NCBI GenBank assembly: GCA_028583415.1
Contig: CM053269.1
Span: 74,337,191 to 74,401,190, forward strand
Origin: Protea cynaroides
Taxonomy: Eukaryota; Streptophyta; Magnoliopsida; Proteales; Proteaceae
Direction: 5' to 3'
DNA length: 64,000 nt
Positions 1 through 11,917 of this stretch are shown here, piece by piece. A program made the translations under genes and the position numbers. The notes under the pieces are model-generated. The model did no database searches. It saw nothing but the letters and a program-made list of their open reading frames with translations, and was not told the origin of the DNA. Position 1 is the first letter of the stretch, and each line of letters begins with the position of its first letter.

Positions 1-2
1 GA

Positions 3-3000
3 GTGGGGTATCTAGTATCTGTAGTCAACATCACTGCTGAGGTGACAAAGTTGGAAGATCTAGACGTGGTGCGGGAGTTCCCAAATGTATTTCTAGAGGA
101 TCACCCAGGCTTACCACCGAACAGGGCTACAGAATTTGTGATAGACCTTCTGCCAGGTTTGGCGCCGGTGTCTAAAACACCATACAGGATGGCTCCTACC
201 GAGCTAAAGGAGTTGAAGACCCAGCTACAAGAATTGTTAGATAAGGGTTTCATACGACCTAGCATATCACCTTGGGGAGCACCGGTATTATTTGTCAAGA
301 AGAAGGATGGAAGTGTACGGCTATGCATTGATTACCGTGAAATGAACAAGTTGACGATCAAGAATCGGTATCCTTTGCCTAGAATCGACGATCTGTTCGA
401 TCAATTGCAGGGTGCAAAGGTTTTCTCAAAGATCGATCTCCGATCGGGGTATCACCAACTGAAGATCAAGGCCGGAGATATTCCAAAGACTGCTTTCAGA
501 ACACGGTATGGGCATTATGAGTTTCTAGTTATGTCGTTCGGTTTGACCAACGCCCCAGCGTCATTCATGGAACTGATGAACCGAGTGTTTCATGATATGT
601 TGGACACTTCGGTCATCGTATTCATCGATGACATATTGGTCTACTCAAAGGACATGGAGACTCATACAACACATTTGAGGGCAGCCCTACAACGGCTGAG
701 ACAAGAAAAGCTTTATGCTAAGTTCAAGAAGTGTGAGTTTTGACTGAAGGAAGTGGCTTTCTTGGGCCATGTAGTATCTGAAGACGGTATCAAGGTTGAT
801 CCAAGTAAGATAGCTGCTTTAGTAGGATGGGAAGCACCAAAATCTGTTGCGGAGATTCGAAGTTTCCTTGGGTTGGCTGGCTATTATAGAATATTCGTGG
901 AAGATTACTCCAGGATCGTTGTTCCACTCACCAGATTGACCAAGGAGGGAGAGAAATTCATATGGACAGATGAGTGCGAGAAGTGCTTTCAGACGTTGAA
1001 GTCAAGACTAGTCTCTGCACCTATCTTGACCATCCTAGAACCAAGCGTACCGTTTACCTTATATACGGATGCTTTAGGGTTGGGTATTGGGTGTGTATTG
1101 ATGCAAGGAGAACAGGTGATTGCTTACGCATCAAGACACTTAAAGGAGCATGAGAAGAACTATCCTACGCATGATTTGGAGTTAGCAACGGTTATACATG
1201 CAATCAAGACTTGGAGACACTACTTGTACGGTGAGAAGTTTCAGATTAAGTCAAATCACAAGAGCTTAACTTATCTTTTCACTCAGAAGGATCTGAATAT
1301 GAGACAGAGGAGATGGCTGGAATTGTTGAAAGATTATGATTGTGACATCCAGTACCATCCGGGCAAAGAAAATGTTGTGGCTGACGCCTTAAGCAGAAAG
1401 TGGGCATCGAAACCTGAGGCCGGGCCAAGTACAAATGCTGCATTGTGTGCTGCAACCTCAAGTTCAATGGAAATTGATGAAGAACATATTATAGAGACCG
1501 CAGAAGATCCAGTTGAGGAAGGCTTAATTCATAAGTTCACCATGATATTCTCCGCTTTGAAGATCTCACCGGATCTAGTTGATGAAGTCAAAATAGCAAT
1601 CCTACAAGATCCCCATCTCAAGACAGTGCAAGAAGACCTAGAGAAGGGTACAAGCAATCCTGACTTTCCCTTGGATTCATACAAGGTACTCAGGTATCGT
1701 GGACGATTATGTATACCTGAGAGTGAAGACTGCAGTATCAGAGATCGAGTTATGACTGAAGCTCATTACACTCCATATTCGGTACATCCAGGAAGTACCA
1801 AAATGTACCATGATTTAAGAAGACTTAATTGGTGGAGGGGTATGAAAGCAGATATAACTCGTTTCATGTTTCAATGTCTGAATTATCAATAAGTTAAAGC
1901 AGAAAGGCAGAGACCCATAGGTTTACTACAGCCATTACCGGAACCTGCATGGAAGTGGGATTGTATAACCATGGATTTCGTCACTGGCCTACCTTTGACA
2001 CCAAGGTCAGTGGATGCCATTTGGGTTATAGTCGACTGACTCACCAAGACAGCTCGATTTACTGCGGTCAGACCTCAGTATACCATGGAGAAACTAGCCA
2101 AGTTATATGTTGATAATATAGTCAAACTTCATGGCGTCCCAGAGAGTATAGTATCCTGACGAGATCCCCGTTTTACATTAAAGTTCGGAAAGGATTACGA
2201 AAAGCTATGGGAACAAAGTTGAAGTTCGGTCACACTTTTCACCCTCACACCGGACGGACGGTCGAACGAACTACTCAAATTTTAGAAGATATGCTCCGAG
2301 CTTGTGCATTAGATTTCAAGGGAGCTTGGGATGAGAAACTATCACTCATCGAGTTCGCTTATAACAACATCTATCAGGCTACAATTCAGATGGCCCCATA
2401 TGAAGCACTTTATGGGAAGAAGTGTCGTACACCTCTGTTATGGAACGAGGTGGGAGAAAGAAGAATTGTAGGATCGGAGATTTTTGAAGAAACTTGTCGA
2501 GTGATTGATCAGATCAAAGAAAGAGTAAAGACAGCTCAAGTTCGACAGAAGCACTATGCGGATAATCGACGTCGAGCTCTGGAGTTTGCAGTGGGTGGCA
2601 AAGTATTCTTGAAGATATCACCGGTGTGAGGTTTGAAACGGTTTGGTAAGAAGGGAAAGCTATGTCCCAGGTATGTGGGACCATACGAGATATTGGCTAG
2701 ACAGGGTAATGTAGCATATCAATTGGCTCTACCACCATCTATGTCAAGTATTCATGATGTGTTCCATGTATCATTGTTGAAGAAGTATGTCAGAGACTCA
2801 TCGCACATCTTGACAGCAGACCCCCCCAGACTTGACTGAAGACTTAACATTCGAAGTGGTGCCTGTGATGCTCTCAAGCCGAAAGGTACAACAACTTTGA
2901 ACCAAGAATATCCATTATGTGAAGGTGCATTGGAGAAGCCAAAATGTCGAAGAAATTACTTGGGAAGAGGAGAACGCAATGAGGAAGGAGTATCCTAATC

Positions 3001-3048
3001 TTTTCGACGATCAAGGTACGTTCAAATTTCGAGGCCAAAATTTCATTT
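3..3048 (+). pseudogene. Ty3/gypsy pol remnant: RT, RNase H, integrase, chromodomain-like tail
   Basis: Reverse transcriptase spans about 3-900 (catalytic FIDD near 620-635). RNase H spans about 1030-1400, with the TDAL motif and a DALSRK end. The integrase zinc-binding region lies near 1760-1900 and the integrase core at about 1930-2500. A chromodomain-like tail (HWRSQNVEEITWEEE) ends near 3005. The frame is broken by TGA at 741, TAA at 1890, TGA at 2037, TGA at 2157 and TGA at 2627. There are frame changes between about 2180 and 2207 and at a run of Cs near 2821. Most stops look like C-to-T or G-to-A changes of W, Q or R codons. The polyprotein cannot be made, so the copy is inactive. Confidence 0.9.
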
Positions 3049-3117
3049 AAGGGTGGGGGAGTTATGAGACCTACATGCAAATTTCGGGATGAAATTTCTT
3101 TTAAGGGTGGGGGAGTT
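3021..3117 (+). repeat. Duplicated polypurine-tract region before the 3' LTR
   Basis: The 15-bp tract AAGGGTGGGGGAGTT occurs at 3049-3063 and again at 3103-3117, 54 bp apart. Each copy is preceded by a similar CAAATTTCG...AAATTTC segment and followed by TATGAGACC or GTAAGACC. Only the second copy abuts the LTR start (TGTAAGACC). The first is either a tandem duplication of the priming region or a relic of an LTR edge. The second tract is the probable plus-strand primer. Confidence 0.75.
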
Positions 3118-5371
3118 GTAAGACCCGCACTCCGTAAACCCGGTCTAAACCTTGGTTTTGTGTCGTAGCAGGTCTTCCAATCATCACCGGGCCAGACGGG
3201 ACGAGGGATGACAAACAGGTACAAAATTGGACCACAGATGATCAAATCAACATGATTTTATGTTGACCGGTCGATGGTACCGGTCTTGGTACCGGTCGAC
3301 CGGTCAGCTCTGCGCAGCTGAGTGCGGAGATCCGGAATTGGATCTTTGTGGGTCCCATTTTCCTAAACCCTAATGCCTAAACCTTCCTAATCCTAATAGG
3401 GTTACTAAACCCTAATGTTAGCCTATAAATACACCCTTAAGCCTTCTCAAATCCTTTCCATTGTCTCTCTCAAACCCTAGAGAGGAAAAGGAGGTTGGAA
3501 AGGAGAAGAAGCTAGGAAGAAGAAGAAGGTGCCGCCATTACCGTTCGACGACGCTCACGTTACGCCAGTCAATGGTAAGTGGTTTAATCATTCTTCTTAC
3601 TTTAGGATCGTTGTGTGGGTGGATCAATACCATGCAAGTAGGTATTGATCTAAAACCCTATCTGGACCTTAAAACCCTAAGTTGCTGTCAAACCTTAGAT
3701 TCGAGTTCCGAGATGATATTCATCGAAATAAGTCTTGAATGAGTTGGGGATAACTCTAACTCAAAGATTAGACTCAGAATGGATAGGAGAAACCTTGGAA
3801 ATCCAAGGAAATCGATCGACGACAGTCAAAAAATCAAGTGTATGGTCTTCCGGAGACATACCGGTCGACCATACCGGTTGCTAGTTTGCTTACAAAGCTG
3901 CAACCGGTATGTTGCGACCGATCAGCTCTGAAAGGCTGGTTTTGGACTTTGTTGATTTTCGACCAACATGAAACCCTAAGAAAACTATTCTAATGAAACC
4001 CAATGATATTGTAGGACTTTGTGAAAGCACGTTTGGATCTTGCGACGTGGAGCAAGCTAACAAACGAGCATCAGGTAAGGGAATCTGACCTAAAACCTAA
4101 TAATTAATGGACAGTAAATTTTTGTTAATCACCTAAATATATATGATGTGATGTTTGTGCATATTTAAATGTCATCCTTTACTTTCAGTTATTATTATTG
4201 TTCATGCATTGATAGGATGTGATTATTAAGCATGTGATTATTTTCGTTAGTGTGTGGAGTAGGGCATGGGGCTGGGATCGCTCCTCACACTAGCACTTTT
4301 GTAGTATTCTATTTTAACATGCTTGGTATGGGTGGGGCATCAGGGGAAGGTCGTGGTACGGTGGTCTTCGATGTTGATGCTGGCCTGGCCATGGTTATGT
4401 GGCACTGTAGTCTCCGAGGTCGACGCTGGCTTGTCCACGATGCTTTACCTCTATCTCTATGCCGTAGGGAGTTATGTTGTGATAGGGTCTACCTGTGTTA
4501 TGTATCTATCCTAGTGGGTTAGTTGTGGATAGGACATCAGGGGAGGTGTGGTAATGTCTTAGCTCTATCTCTATGTCGTAGACGACTGTGCTGGGATAGA
4601 GCATACATTGATGACATATAGGATTGGTTAGTTGCGAGTCCAGTTTGCGAGCCCTGGCCAGTAGAGGCTTAGGTACTGGTATGGGTAGAGCATCAGGGGA
4701 GGTACGAGGGTATCTTAGCTCTATCTCTATTCCATGGTGGGTGCATGTGGGCAGATGGGGGTGTGATCCATGCTATGCCACAGACTCGTGTATAGAGGTG
4801 CGGGGGCCACCAAACCTTTCTATAGTACATTGCAAACTTAAACCAGACCACAGCATAAAATGATTGTTACTCATGCATAATATTGTGAAACTGTCTGATT
4901 GTCTTACTGAGCTAAGTTGTGAGCTCACCCTTTGTATATACATTGTTTTTAGATGTTGATGCAGGTTACACAGTGGACGACTATATGAACGCTCCGACGT
5001 ATGGTGGTGTTGCTGCGTTGGACGTACAGGCAGGAGCGGACGAGCATGACGCTTCATGCGAGTGCCCTTTCTGCGTGTACCTTTTATTGATTTTATTTAT
5101 TTATTTTTAGTTATTTTCAGTTGGACTAAATGGATGTAAGAATATTATATTATATGTTTAAAATTGAATAATTGGATATTTTATTTAAATTTATCAATAG
5201 ATTCTCCGTTCATTTATTTAATGACTTCCGCTGTATTATTTTATTCTGATGGTGGTTATGTGTAATGGTTTGTATGAGTGGACACGGCCTATTCGAGATC
5301 CTGGTGTGAACCGTTGGTTCAATGACGGTTCACTCACACCATTCTGGTTGGATCAGAATTGGGGTGTGACA
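3117..5371 (+). repeat. 3' LTR of the Ty3/gypsy element
   Basis: The LTR starts TGTAAGACC directly after the polypurine tract and ends GGGGTGTGACA, giving TG...CA ends and about 2255 bp. U3 contains palindromic GGTACCGGTCGACCGGT-like motifs (3265-3305, echoed near 3855) and telo-box motifs (CTAAACCCTAA) upstream of a TATA box. Short open frames at 4250-5110 show no recognisable domain, and I do not regard them as genes. The boundaries rest on the polypurine tract, the terminal dinucleotides and the switch to LINE sequence. Confidence 0.85.
3424..3431 (+). promoter_or_regulatory. TATA box of the Ty3/gypsy LTR
   Basis: TATAAATA sits about 310 bp into the LTR, just after several AAACCCTAA telo-box motifs (3363-3415). 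Position and context fit a U3 promoter. The transcription start would be near 3455. Confidence 0.6.
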
Positions 5372-6830
5372 TTAGAGGTAAATATATCAACCTCCTCCTT
5401 ACCATTAGTCTCGATTTGTATATCTAAAAGACCATTCTCTAAAGCCAAATGAATTTTCATTTTGATTGCAAAAGCTTCACCGATCTTTATAGAATCAAAT
5501 TGCAATAGACAATAGAAGGCCCTTAGAACCTTACCAGTGTGATCTTTGAACAGGAAGCCAACACCACCTAAGTCCAAAGTCAAGCTAGCATCTGTATTAA
5601 TTTTGATGGAACCAAGCGGAGGAGTCCATGTGATTTCGGGAGATGCAGATTCTTTTGGCCAACTAGTGTGGTTTCCTACACTCGTTGTAGTAGTTGACTT
5701 TTTTAATCACCTCCACAAGAGTCAAATTGTCTATATCAAACATGAAGTCATTCCTAGCCACCATAAGTACCAAGAGATGAATGTGGCCATGTTGAAAGCC
5801 TCCCTTGCCTCAAGCTTAGAATACTGAAACAAAGGAGACCAATTGCTTATCCATTGATAAAGCTTTAAGTTTTTAGAAAATGGCACTTTACGAGACAAGG
5901 AGGAGCCGAACCAAACCACTTGGGCAAATGGGCAAGTCAAAATAAGATGTTCTATAGTTTCCATTGCAAATCTGCATCTTCTACGACTGCAATCAATTTT
6001 GATATCTCTTTGATTAAGTCCTTCACTGCAAGCAATATCTTGACTGCAAACCCTCCAAAGGAAAGATTTTATCTTAGGTAAAGACTTACTTCTTTTGGAA
6101 TAAGTTGCCATTGATTAATTATTTACAAAGAAGATAGGAAATGGTAAGTAGACTTTACAATTAAAATTCCGTTTTTAGCTCCACTACAAACAAAACGGTC
6201 CTCCATAGGAAAGAAATTGAGGTGAATTTTAATAATGGTTGCAGCATCCTCGGGATGAAAGAATCTCTCTAGTAAATCTCTCCTCTATTTCTGAGTAGAA
6301 GGATCAATCAGGTCCTTTACAAATGTAATAGAACAATCAAGGGGTCTTTGGTGATGGACTTTGAAACTTGAAAGAGAGGGCATCCAATGATCATCACATA
6401 CCTTCATATGGTCTCCTAGTTCAACTTGCCTAAGAAGGACATTTAAGAGAGCTGATCTGCCTTCAATAATACTTTTCCAAGCCTTTGAGGAGTGGCTACC
6501 AATTTTGGCCTTGAGGAAAATTTAAAGATTTGAAAATTGTGATCCAGTTTGAATCAGGATTGCTCCAAATCCTCCATGTCAGCTTTGTAAGTACTATTTT
6601 ATTTTTTGAAGTAGGGTCAGCAACCCAAATCCACACTTCTCCTTTGATTTACATAATCTCTTCCAAGCAATCCATGAAATTCCAGATTTGCTCTCACCAG
6701 AATGCCAAAAGAATTTAGTAGCAGTTTTTTGAATAGCATTCTGATGAGAGGCCGGAAGCTTAAAATGTGAGCAAGCAAAATTAGACATAGACAAGATAAC
6801 CGATTTCAACAAAATTTCCTTTTCGGCAAG
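5372..6830 (-). pseudogene. LINE (L1-type) fragment: RT C-terminus, zf-RVT, RNase H-like domain
   Basis: Read on the minus strand, the order is as in plant LINE ORF2. First comes the end of the RT region (6812-6594; motif SWIAWKRLC then GFGLLTL). Next is a zf-RVT region (about 6111-5731; LPKIKSFLWRV, C and H residues, TIEHLILTCPFAQVVW). Last is the start of a plant RNase H-like domain (5583-5372; GGVGFLFKDHTGKV). Several stops and frame changes separate the blocks. The upstream (5') part is absent. The 3' end is cut by the Ty3/gypsy LTR, whose other flank lies outside the window. Confidence 0.85.
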
Positions 6831-7020
6831 AAACCAGGTTAGGGAACTTGCCTGTTTATGTATGTGTGTGATGATATGCTACCATGTTAGAAATGGAATG
6901 ATGTGATGGAAATCACTTGAGATTGTGATGAGATGATACATGATGTTAGGTTAAATAAAAACCTATGATATTAGACAGTAAATGCATGCAAAGTAATGAA
7001 ATGAACATAAAATGACTAAT
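6831..7020. other. AT-rich spacer, nothing recognised
   Basis: ATG/TGATG-rich sequence between two LINE fragments. I see no coding or repeat structure. Confidence 0.5.
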
Positions 7021-7450
7021 ATTTTTTTTTTTTTTGCTAAAGGTTAGCAAATTTGATTAAAATTAGAAAATTGAAAAAGAATACAAATCACCTATTGGCA
7101 GACTCCCACCTTCGGTATTGCCACCTTCGGCATTGCCATCAGCAGGGCCCAATAGGGATCAAAAGTTGTAAAATTATTGTTGCTTATAAATTCCACTTTC
7201 GGCATTATCATTAGCAAAAAATATAAACAACAATAAAGAAAATACTATAGCTCATCAACTGAATCTATATCTTGGACGCCCAGAGGCATCCCACACCGCC
7301 TCTCTAGCAGTAATAGAGGGACAACTAGACCACATACAAGTAATCTACAATTTAGCACTATGTCTAGCTAAGATGTCAACTACTGTATTGGTTTCTCTAA
7401 AGCAATGACTAAACCTCCATTGCGATGATGCTAAAAATGACTAATATGAA
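7021..7450 (-). mobile_element. LINE 3'-end fragment with poly(A) tail
   Basis: On the minus strand this reads as the last part of a plant LINE RNase H-like domain (FRETNTVVDILARHSAKL, then WDASGRPRYRFS and a stop). A 3' UTR follows and ends in a run of 13 Ts on the plus strand (7023-7035), the poly(A) tail. It is 5'-truncated at the boundary with the MITE. The same fragment occurs at 56958-57295. Confidence 0.75.
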
Positions 7451-7460
7451 AGCATAGTTA

Positions 7461-7665
7461 GGATCCGCATCCTCTCCTCCCAGTCATTCTGGAAGGATAG
7501 CGGCAACCTCCCTCTAATGGCCACCACGTGGCTCTCAGTGAATCCTAGACCCACGTGTAAGCCGACACCCAGCTGACAAGCCAAGCTGACAGGGGATGTC
7601 GGCTCGGACGTGGGTCTTGGATTCACCCAAGAGCCACGTGGTAGCCATCCGAAGCAGGCTGCCGC
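7461..7665. mobile_element. Mutator-like MITE, copy 1 (left part only)
   Basis: Begins GGATCCGCATCCTCTCCTCC after the 10-bp sequence AGCATAGTTA, the same target sequence that flanks copy 2 (57306-59845). The interior is largely an inverted repeat (CCACGTGG...ACCCACGTG... with its reverse complement at 7600-7650). An LTR interrupts it at 7666. The right end of the MITE is missing here because the LTR block to the right comes from a recombination with another element. Confidence 0.7.
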
Positions 7666-9528
7666 TGTTGGACTTTATGTTGTTATTGTTGGCAACTTGG
7701 CAGATGTGACAGTGTTTATGATCATTCAGTCAGAGAAATGAGAGAGAGAGAGAGAGAGTGTGTGTGTTAGTGCAGTGGCACAGATGTAGCAACCTCATAT
7801 ACGTGTTCTACAACGTTCTACAACCTTCAACTGGTGATTGAGAAGGCTTGAAGTGAATAGAAGGGGATTCTACACTAAGTTTGATGAGAGAGACTGATAG
7901 TGTGGCAGTGTTTCCATTGGTCTGGCAGTGTTTCTGAAATTTTTTTGATAATGTTCATGTTTCTCATGTTTCTAGTGTTGTGGCATTGAAGAGAGAAATT
8001 CAAGAGAGAGAAAGATTGGAGAGAATCAGAAGAGAGAGAAAATAGGAGAGAGAAAATGGCAATGGGACCCACTGTGCCTAGGTGGCATGCCACCATGGTA
8101 GCCAGTCTGGCTGAGGGCCGAAGCACCACAGTGGCAGCCAGCCACATGGGCAAACCAAGGCCACAGCAGCACCATGGCATGAGCAGCCATGGCACACCAT
8201 GGCATGCCTTGCAGCAGCAGGCCCTCAAGTAGCAAAGCCCGCAGGCCCAGTGCCGCATGCCCATGCGCATGGTCTTGGCTGCCCCCCCGCCCTAGCCCTC
8301 CATGTGTTTGACAAAATTTCTAGAGAGAGAGTGAACAAAGGGTTAGAAAGAGGTTTTCTCGGGAACCAATCCTCTACAAGGGTTTGTAAATCAAATTTCG
8401 GTTACAGAGGTCATTAGAGGTGTTGTGGAGGGAATTTTCGTTAAGATGGATAGGACAAGATGCAAGATGAGCAGCCAGATTGAAGCCACGATGCTCAGAT
8501 CTGCATCTGATGGCTCAGATTAAGGCGGGCTCAAGTGTAGTGCGACGGCAACGTCAAGATTCCATCGCACGTCTTGCTATTGGCCGGTTGCAACATAATG
8601 TGTTGCGTCGCACTACATGAAGAAGGTCTTGTGATTTGGTGTGACGCATGTGCAGTGACATGGCAAATCAGATCTAGATCCAGCGGTCTACCTGATCTCT
8701 GATGGTGCCTGACGCTAATTATCCAGATCCAAAGGCCGGCATTAAATCCCGCCTTTTGAAGGCTCATCCGATGGTTCCCACTGAATATCCTCTGAGCGCC
8801 AATCACATCTCCACAACGCATAAGGCGGCGGCGTTCCAGTGCTGCGCGGGCGCATGGGAATGACATAGAAGATGCTTTTTGGAATTATCTGGTTGGCCGA
8901 ACTTCAAATCGACATAACTTCCTCATCTTAGCTCCAAATCGGACGATTCAAGTTGCAGCTTCTATATTTTTGGATTCTCTACCTATTTTGAGCATTGTTG
9001 GGAGTGGTAAAAACTCTAAGAAAAATTGAAAAGAGCATTTTGAAGGCAGACAGAAGGTTTTCTAGGTTTTCATGCCCTGTGGGAGTGATTAATCACCAAC
9101 TACTTCATCTCTGTGCTTCAATGGAGTGCTAAATCCCTATGAGAGGCCAGTAGAGCTTTTATTTTCACATTCATGGTGATTATGGGTTGTGTGGAAAAGA
9201 TTGGAAGCCTGTGAGTGAGGTATGCTCTGTGAATCGTTCTCTATCAACATTGAAGGCTGTTGAAGAATTCCTAAGAGCAGTGTGAAGCTTTAAAGAGATT
9301 GTTGCCCATTCGAGCAGTTGTGAGATTTTTCAATTCTCTATCTATTTATTACTTTCAATATATTATTTGCTAGTGTAGGTCAAAATTGTTGAATGCCTAG
9401 CTAGTGGGGGAAAAATTGTAAGGCATTGTTATAGGCTTAAAAAATTGTTATTTGCTTCCCTTGGGTGTGGGTTAAGCGTGGTGTGTGTAGTGGGTGTTGA
9501 ACACTGACTATTAGGCCTGAATCTTGGT
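7666..9528 (+). repeat. TR-GAG family LTR, left portion of a chimeric LTR
   Basis: Starts TGTTGGACTTTATGTTGT, as do the LTRs at 51655 and 57511, and sits at the same point of the same MITE as the solo LTR at 57511. It follows that LTR to about its position 1880, then stops matching. It includes a GA-rich stretch (7740-7760, 7995-8055), a conserved segment near 8465-8590 and the GGTTAAGCGTGGTGTGTGTAG segment near 9470. The open frames inside are LTR sequence and not genes. Confidence 0.8.
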
Positions 9529-11634
9529 GAGAGATAATGTCTGTGGACCCTACATGCAAGCTGACAAGCTGACAGTGATACAGGCGATATGGCAGTGAAA
9601 CAGGTGATGTGACAGTGTTTATCTCAGTGTTGGACACCTTCTGAATCATGGAAAATCGAGGGAGTCTGTAGAGAGAGAAAGAAGAGAGAGGAAATCAAGA
9701 GAGAGAAAGAGGAGAGAGAAAATTGTTTGTGGGACCCACAATGCCGAGGTGGCATGCCATCACGGCAGCCAGCCTGGCCGAGGGCCGTGGCACCATAGCA
9801 AGCAGCAAGGCCCGCAGGCCATTCCACAAGCAAGGCACAGCAAGGCCCATAGGCCATGCCCCAAGCTCGGCCAGCCGCAGCAAGGCATGCCATATGCCAT
9901 GGCCGCCGCGCATGCTGGTGCGCATGGCATGATCCGTGCGGCGCTGGCCTCCTCCCTCCCGCATGCAGCATGTCTCCAGGTGTTTGATGGATTTCCAAGA
10001 GAGAGAAAACCTCTCTAGAAATTGACCCTGCAGAGTTTTTAACAAACTGTTAAATGGTTACAGAGGCCATTCAAATGAATTCCAGTGGTATTTTGGGAAA
10101 TAAAATCTGAGGAAAATGCGAAATCCGTGGCCAAGAGAGAGCCACGTATGCAAAATTCCGATCTCACGGACAGGAAGAATGTGGGCTAAGGTGCTTCTCA
10201 GTCGGCGGTGTTTGATGCTCCCGCGAAGAAGCCCATTGGCTAGGCGCAGTTTAATAGTGTATGCCGCATTTTATAAGGTGGCGCCTTGATTTGGTGTGGT
10301 GCGCTCATGGTACGACGGCGGATCAAGATCTCGATCCAGTGATTGAAATCAAAGCTGACAGACACTGACGTGATCTGACATGATCCAATGATTCTAAATC
10401 GATCCCGCCTTTTTCAGATTGATCCTATGGTTTTAATTGAAGATCCCTCATCATCCAATCGTATCTCGACACCACGCCTGCCATGTCAGCGGCGGCGCGG
10501 CTTCGGTGCTTCACGGCTACATCAAGTGAAGCTCAAAGATTCCGTTTGAATTAATGTTATTGGCCGAACTTGTTTTTGTCATAAATTGACCATCCGGAGG
10601 CCAAATCCGACGATTCAAATTGCTCCGAGCTAGGTTTTGGATTCTCTATCAATTGAGAATGCCTGGGAGGTCGGAGGCCGTGTGAAACAGATCTGAAAAA
10701 GGAGTTTTAGAGTGGAAAAAGTGTGATACTTGTGTTTTTTTGATTGGTTCTGGCTTTGGGGAGAGAAAACAATCACTTATCATCTCTATTTGTGCCCATC
10801 TTGGTGCACTGCTGTGATTTTTGAAGGATGGTGGAGCTTCTTTGAATACAACAAGTGATTGTTTGACTATCAGAAGGAGAGGTGATGTATGAGCAAGAAA
10901 TTATTTGAAGGGATCAGTTCTTCCAACATTAATGGCTGTGAGAGGTTCCATTGAAATTGCTGAAACACTGCATATGTCTTCAGATGTCGGAAAACATCAG
11001 TTGTGAGACTTTCTTAACTCCCTTATTATTTATTGAATCAATGCCTTGTATGCTAGAGTAGGTTGAGAATATTGAACGCCTACTTTATATGGGAGCCTAT
11101 TGAATGCTAGCTTAGGCAAAAAGAATATTGAATGCCTTAATAGTTTGGGTTTTATTGTAGGGCATCATTATAAGTCCCAAAATTTACTATTTTGATTTGT
11201 GTTCAGTGGGTGCTGGACACTGGCCTGAATAGCCTGAACCCTGGTAGTGTTTGCCCTCTTAGTTCTATGCTGAGAAAACATAGGGTGAGTATCCTTGTCC
11301 TGTAAAGGGCTAAAAGTTTAGTATTGAGTAAATACAGAGCCCATTGGGCATTACTCCGTGGATTAGCCATCACACACTGTGGTGGTGAACCACGTAATTC
11401 TTCTGTGTTGTGGAATGCTTTATTTTTATATTTTGTGAAGTGTGTGGAATAAATTGCATGATGGGTGTGTAAATCTGGTAGACCTGGCCACTGAGTGGTA
11501 GCGAGGTAGATTTGCATACGCTTATATGTTTGTAACAGTCTGGTTCATCATCAACGCTGGGCAGTAAGGAAAAATTAAGAAAAAAGTTTTCACACTGATT
11601 CACCCCCCCTCTCAGTGTCATTCAAGGTCCATCA
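9529..11634 (+). repeat. TR-GAG family LTR, divergent right portion of a chimeric LTR
   Basis: The sequence restarts at the part of the LTR about 240 bp from its start (GAGAGATAATGTCTGTGGACCC) and runs to the family 3' terminus, ending CACTGATTCACCCCCCCTCTCAGTGTC...ATCA at 11634. It is clearly more diverged from the other copies than 7666-9528. The flank to the right (GATGG) does not match the left flank (GCCGC), so this is a join between two different LTRs. Confidence 0.7.
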
Positions 11635-11917
11635 GATGGGAGAGGTAGAAGTTTTGGGTTCATCCTTGATCCTCCTAACCTCGAAGAGATTGAGGTATAG
11701 GAATGGAGAAGGATCAACAGAGGAGAAAACCTAAGAAGACGAAGAGATCAAGCACACAGGGGAGAGAGAGAGAGAGAGACAACAGTCCAGAAATTTAGAA
11801 GCTCTCGAGTCATTTCATACTTAATCCAGATAGCTAACAATGAAAGAGACGAGGAATAGAAAGAGAGTAAGTGGAATGTGATATTAAAGTCTTTTTTCAT
11901 TTATACAGAGAATGAGT
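11635..11917. other. Spacer with GA-rich tract, nothing recognised
   Basis: Contains a short (AG)n run (11765-11780). I see no coding frame or element boundary. Confidence 0.5.

Larger units (their letters stand above)
1..5371 (+). mobile_element. Ty3/gypsy LTR retrotransposon, 3' part (Tekay-like chromovirus)
   Basis: The window opens inside the pol gene of an LTR retrotransposon and contains RT, RNase H, integrase, a chromodomain-like tail, a polypurine tract and the complete 3' LTR. Domain order RT-RH-INT is diagnostic of Ty3/gypsy. The AAGGGTGGGGGAGTTGTAAGACC-type junction and the long LTR are typical of Tekay/Del chromoviruses; that lineage call is an inference. The 5' LTR and gag lie outside the window. 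The LTR ends in a minus-strand LINE, so this element is the younger insertion. The 5 bp after the LTR (TTAGA, 5372-5376) should be the target-site duplication. Confidence 0.9.

Noticed and set aside
4250..5110. Several overlapping plus-strand open frames of 63-94 codons rich in G, V and W
   Set aside because: They lie inside the 3' LTR of the Ty3/gypsy element, have no domains and overlap in different frames.
7875..8420. Open frames on both strands in GC-rich sequence, repeated at 9624-10045 and 57761-58303
   Set aside because: All three are the same part of the TR-GAG LTR. The frames exist because the sequence is GC-rich and low in stops.
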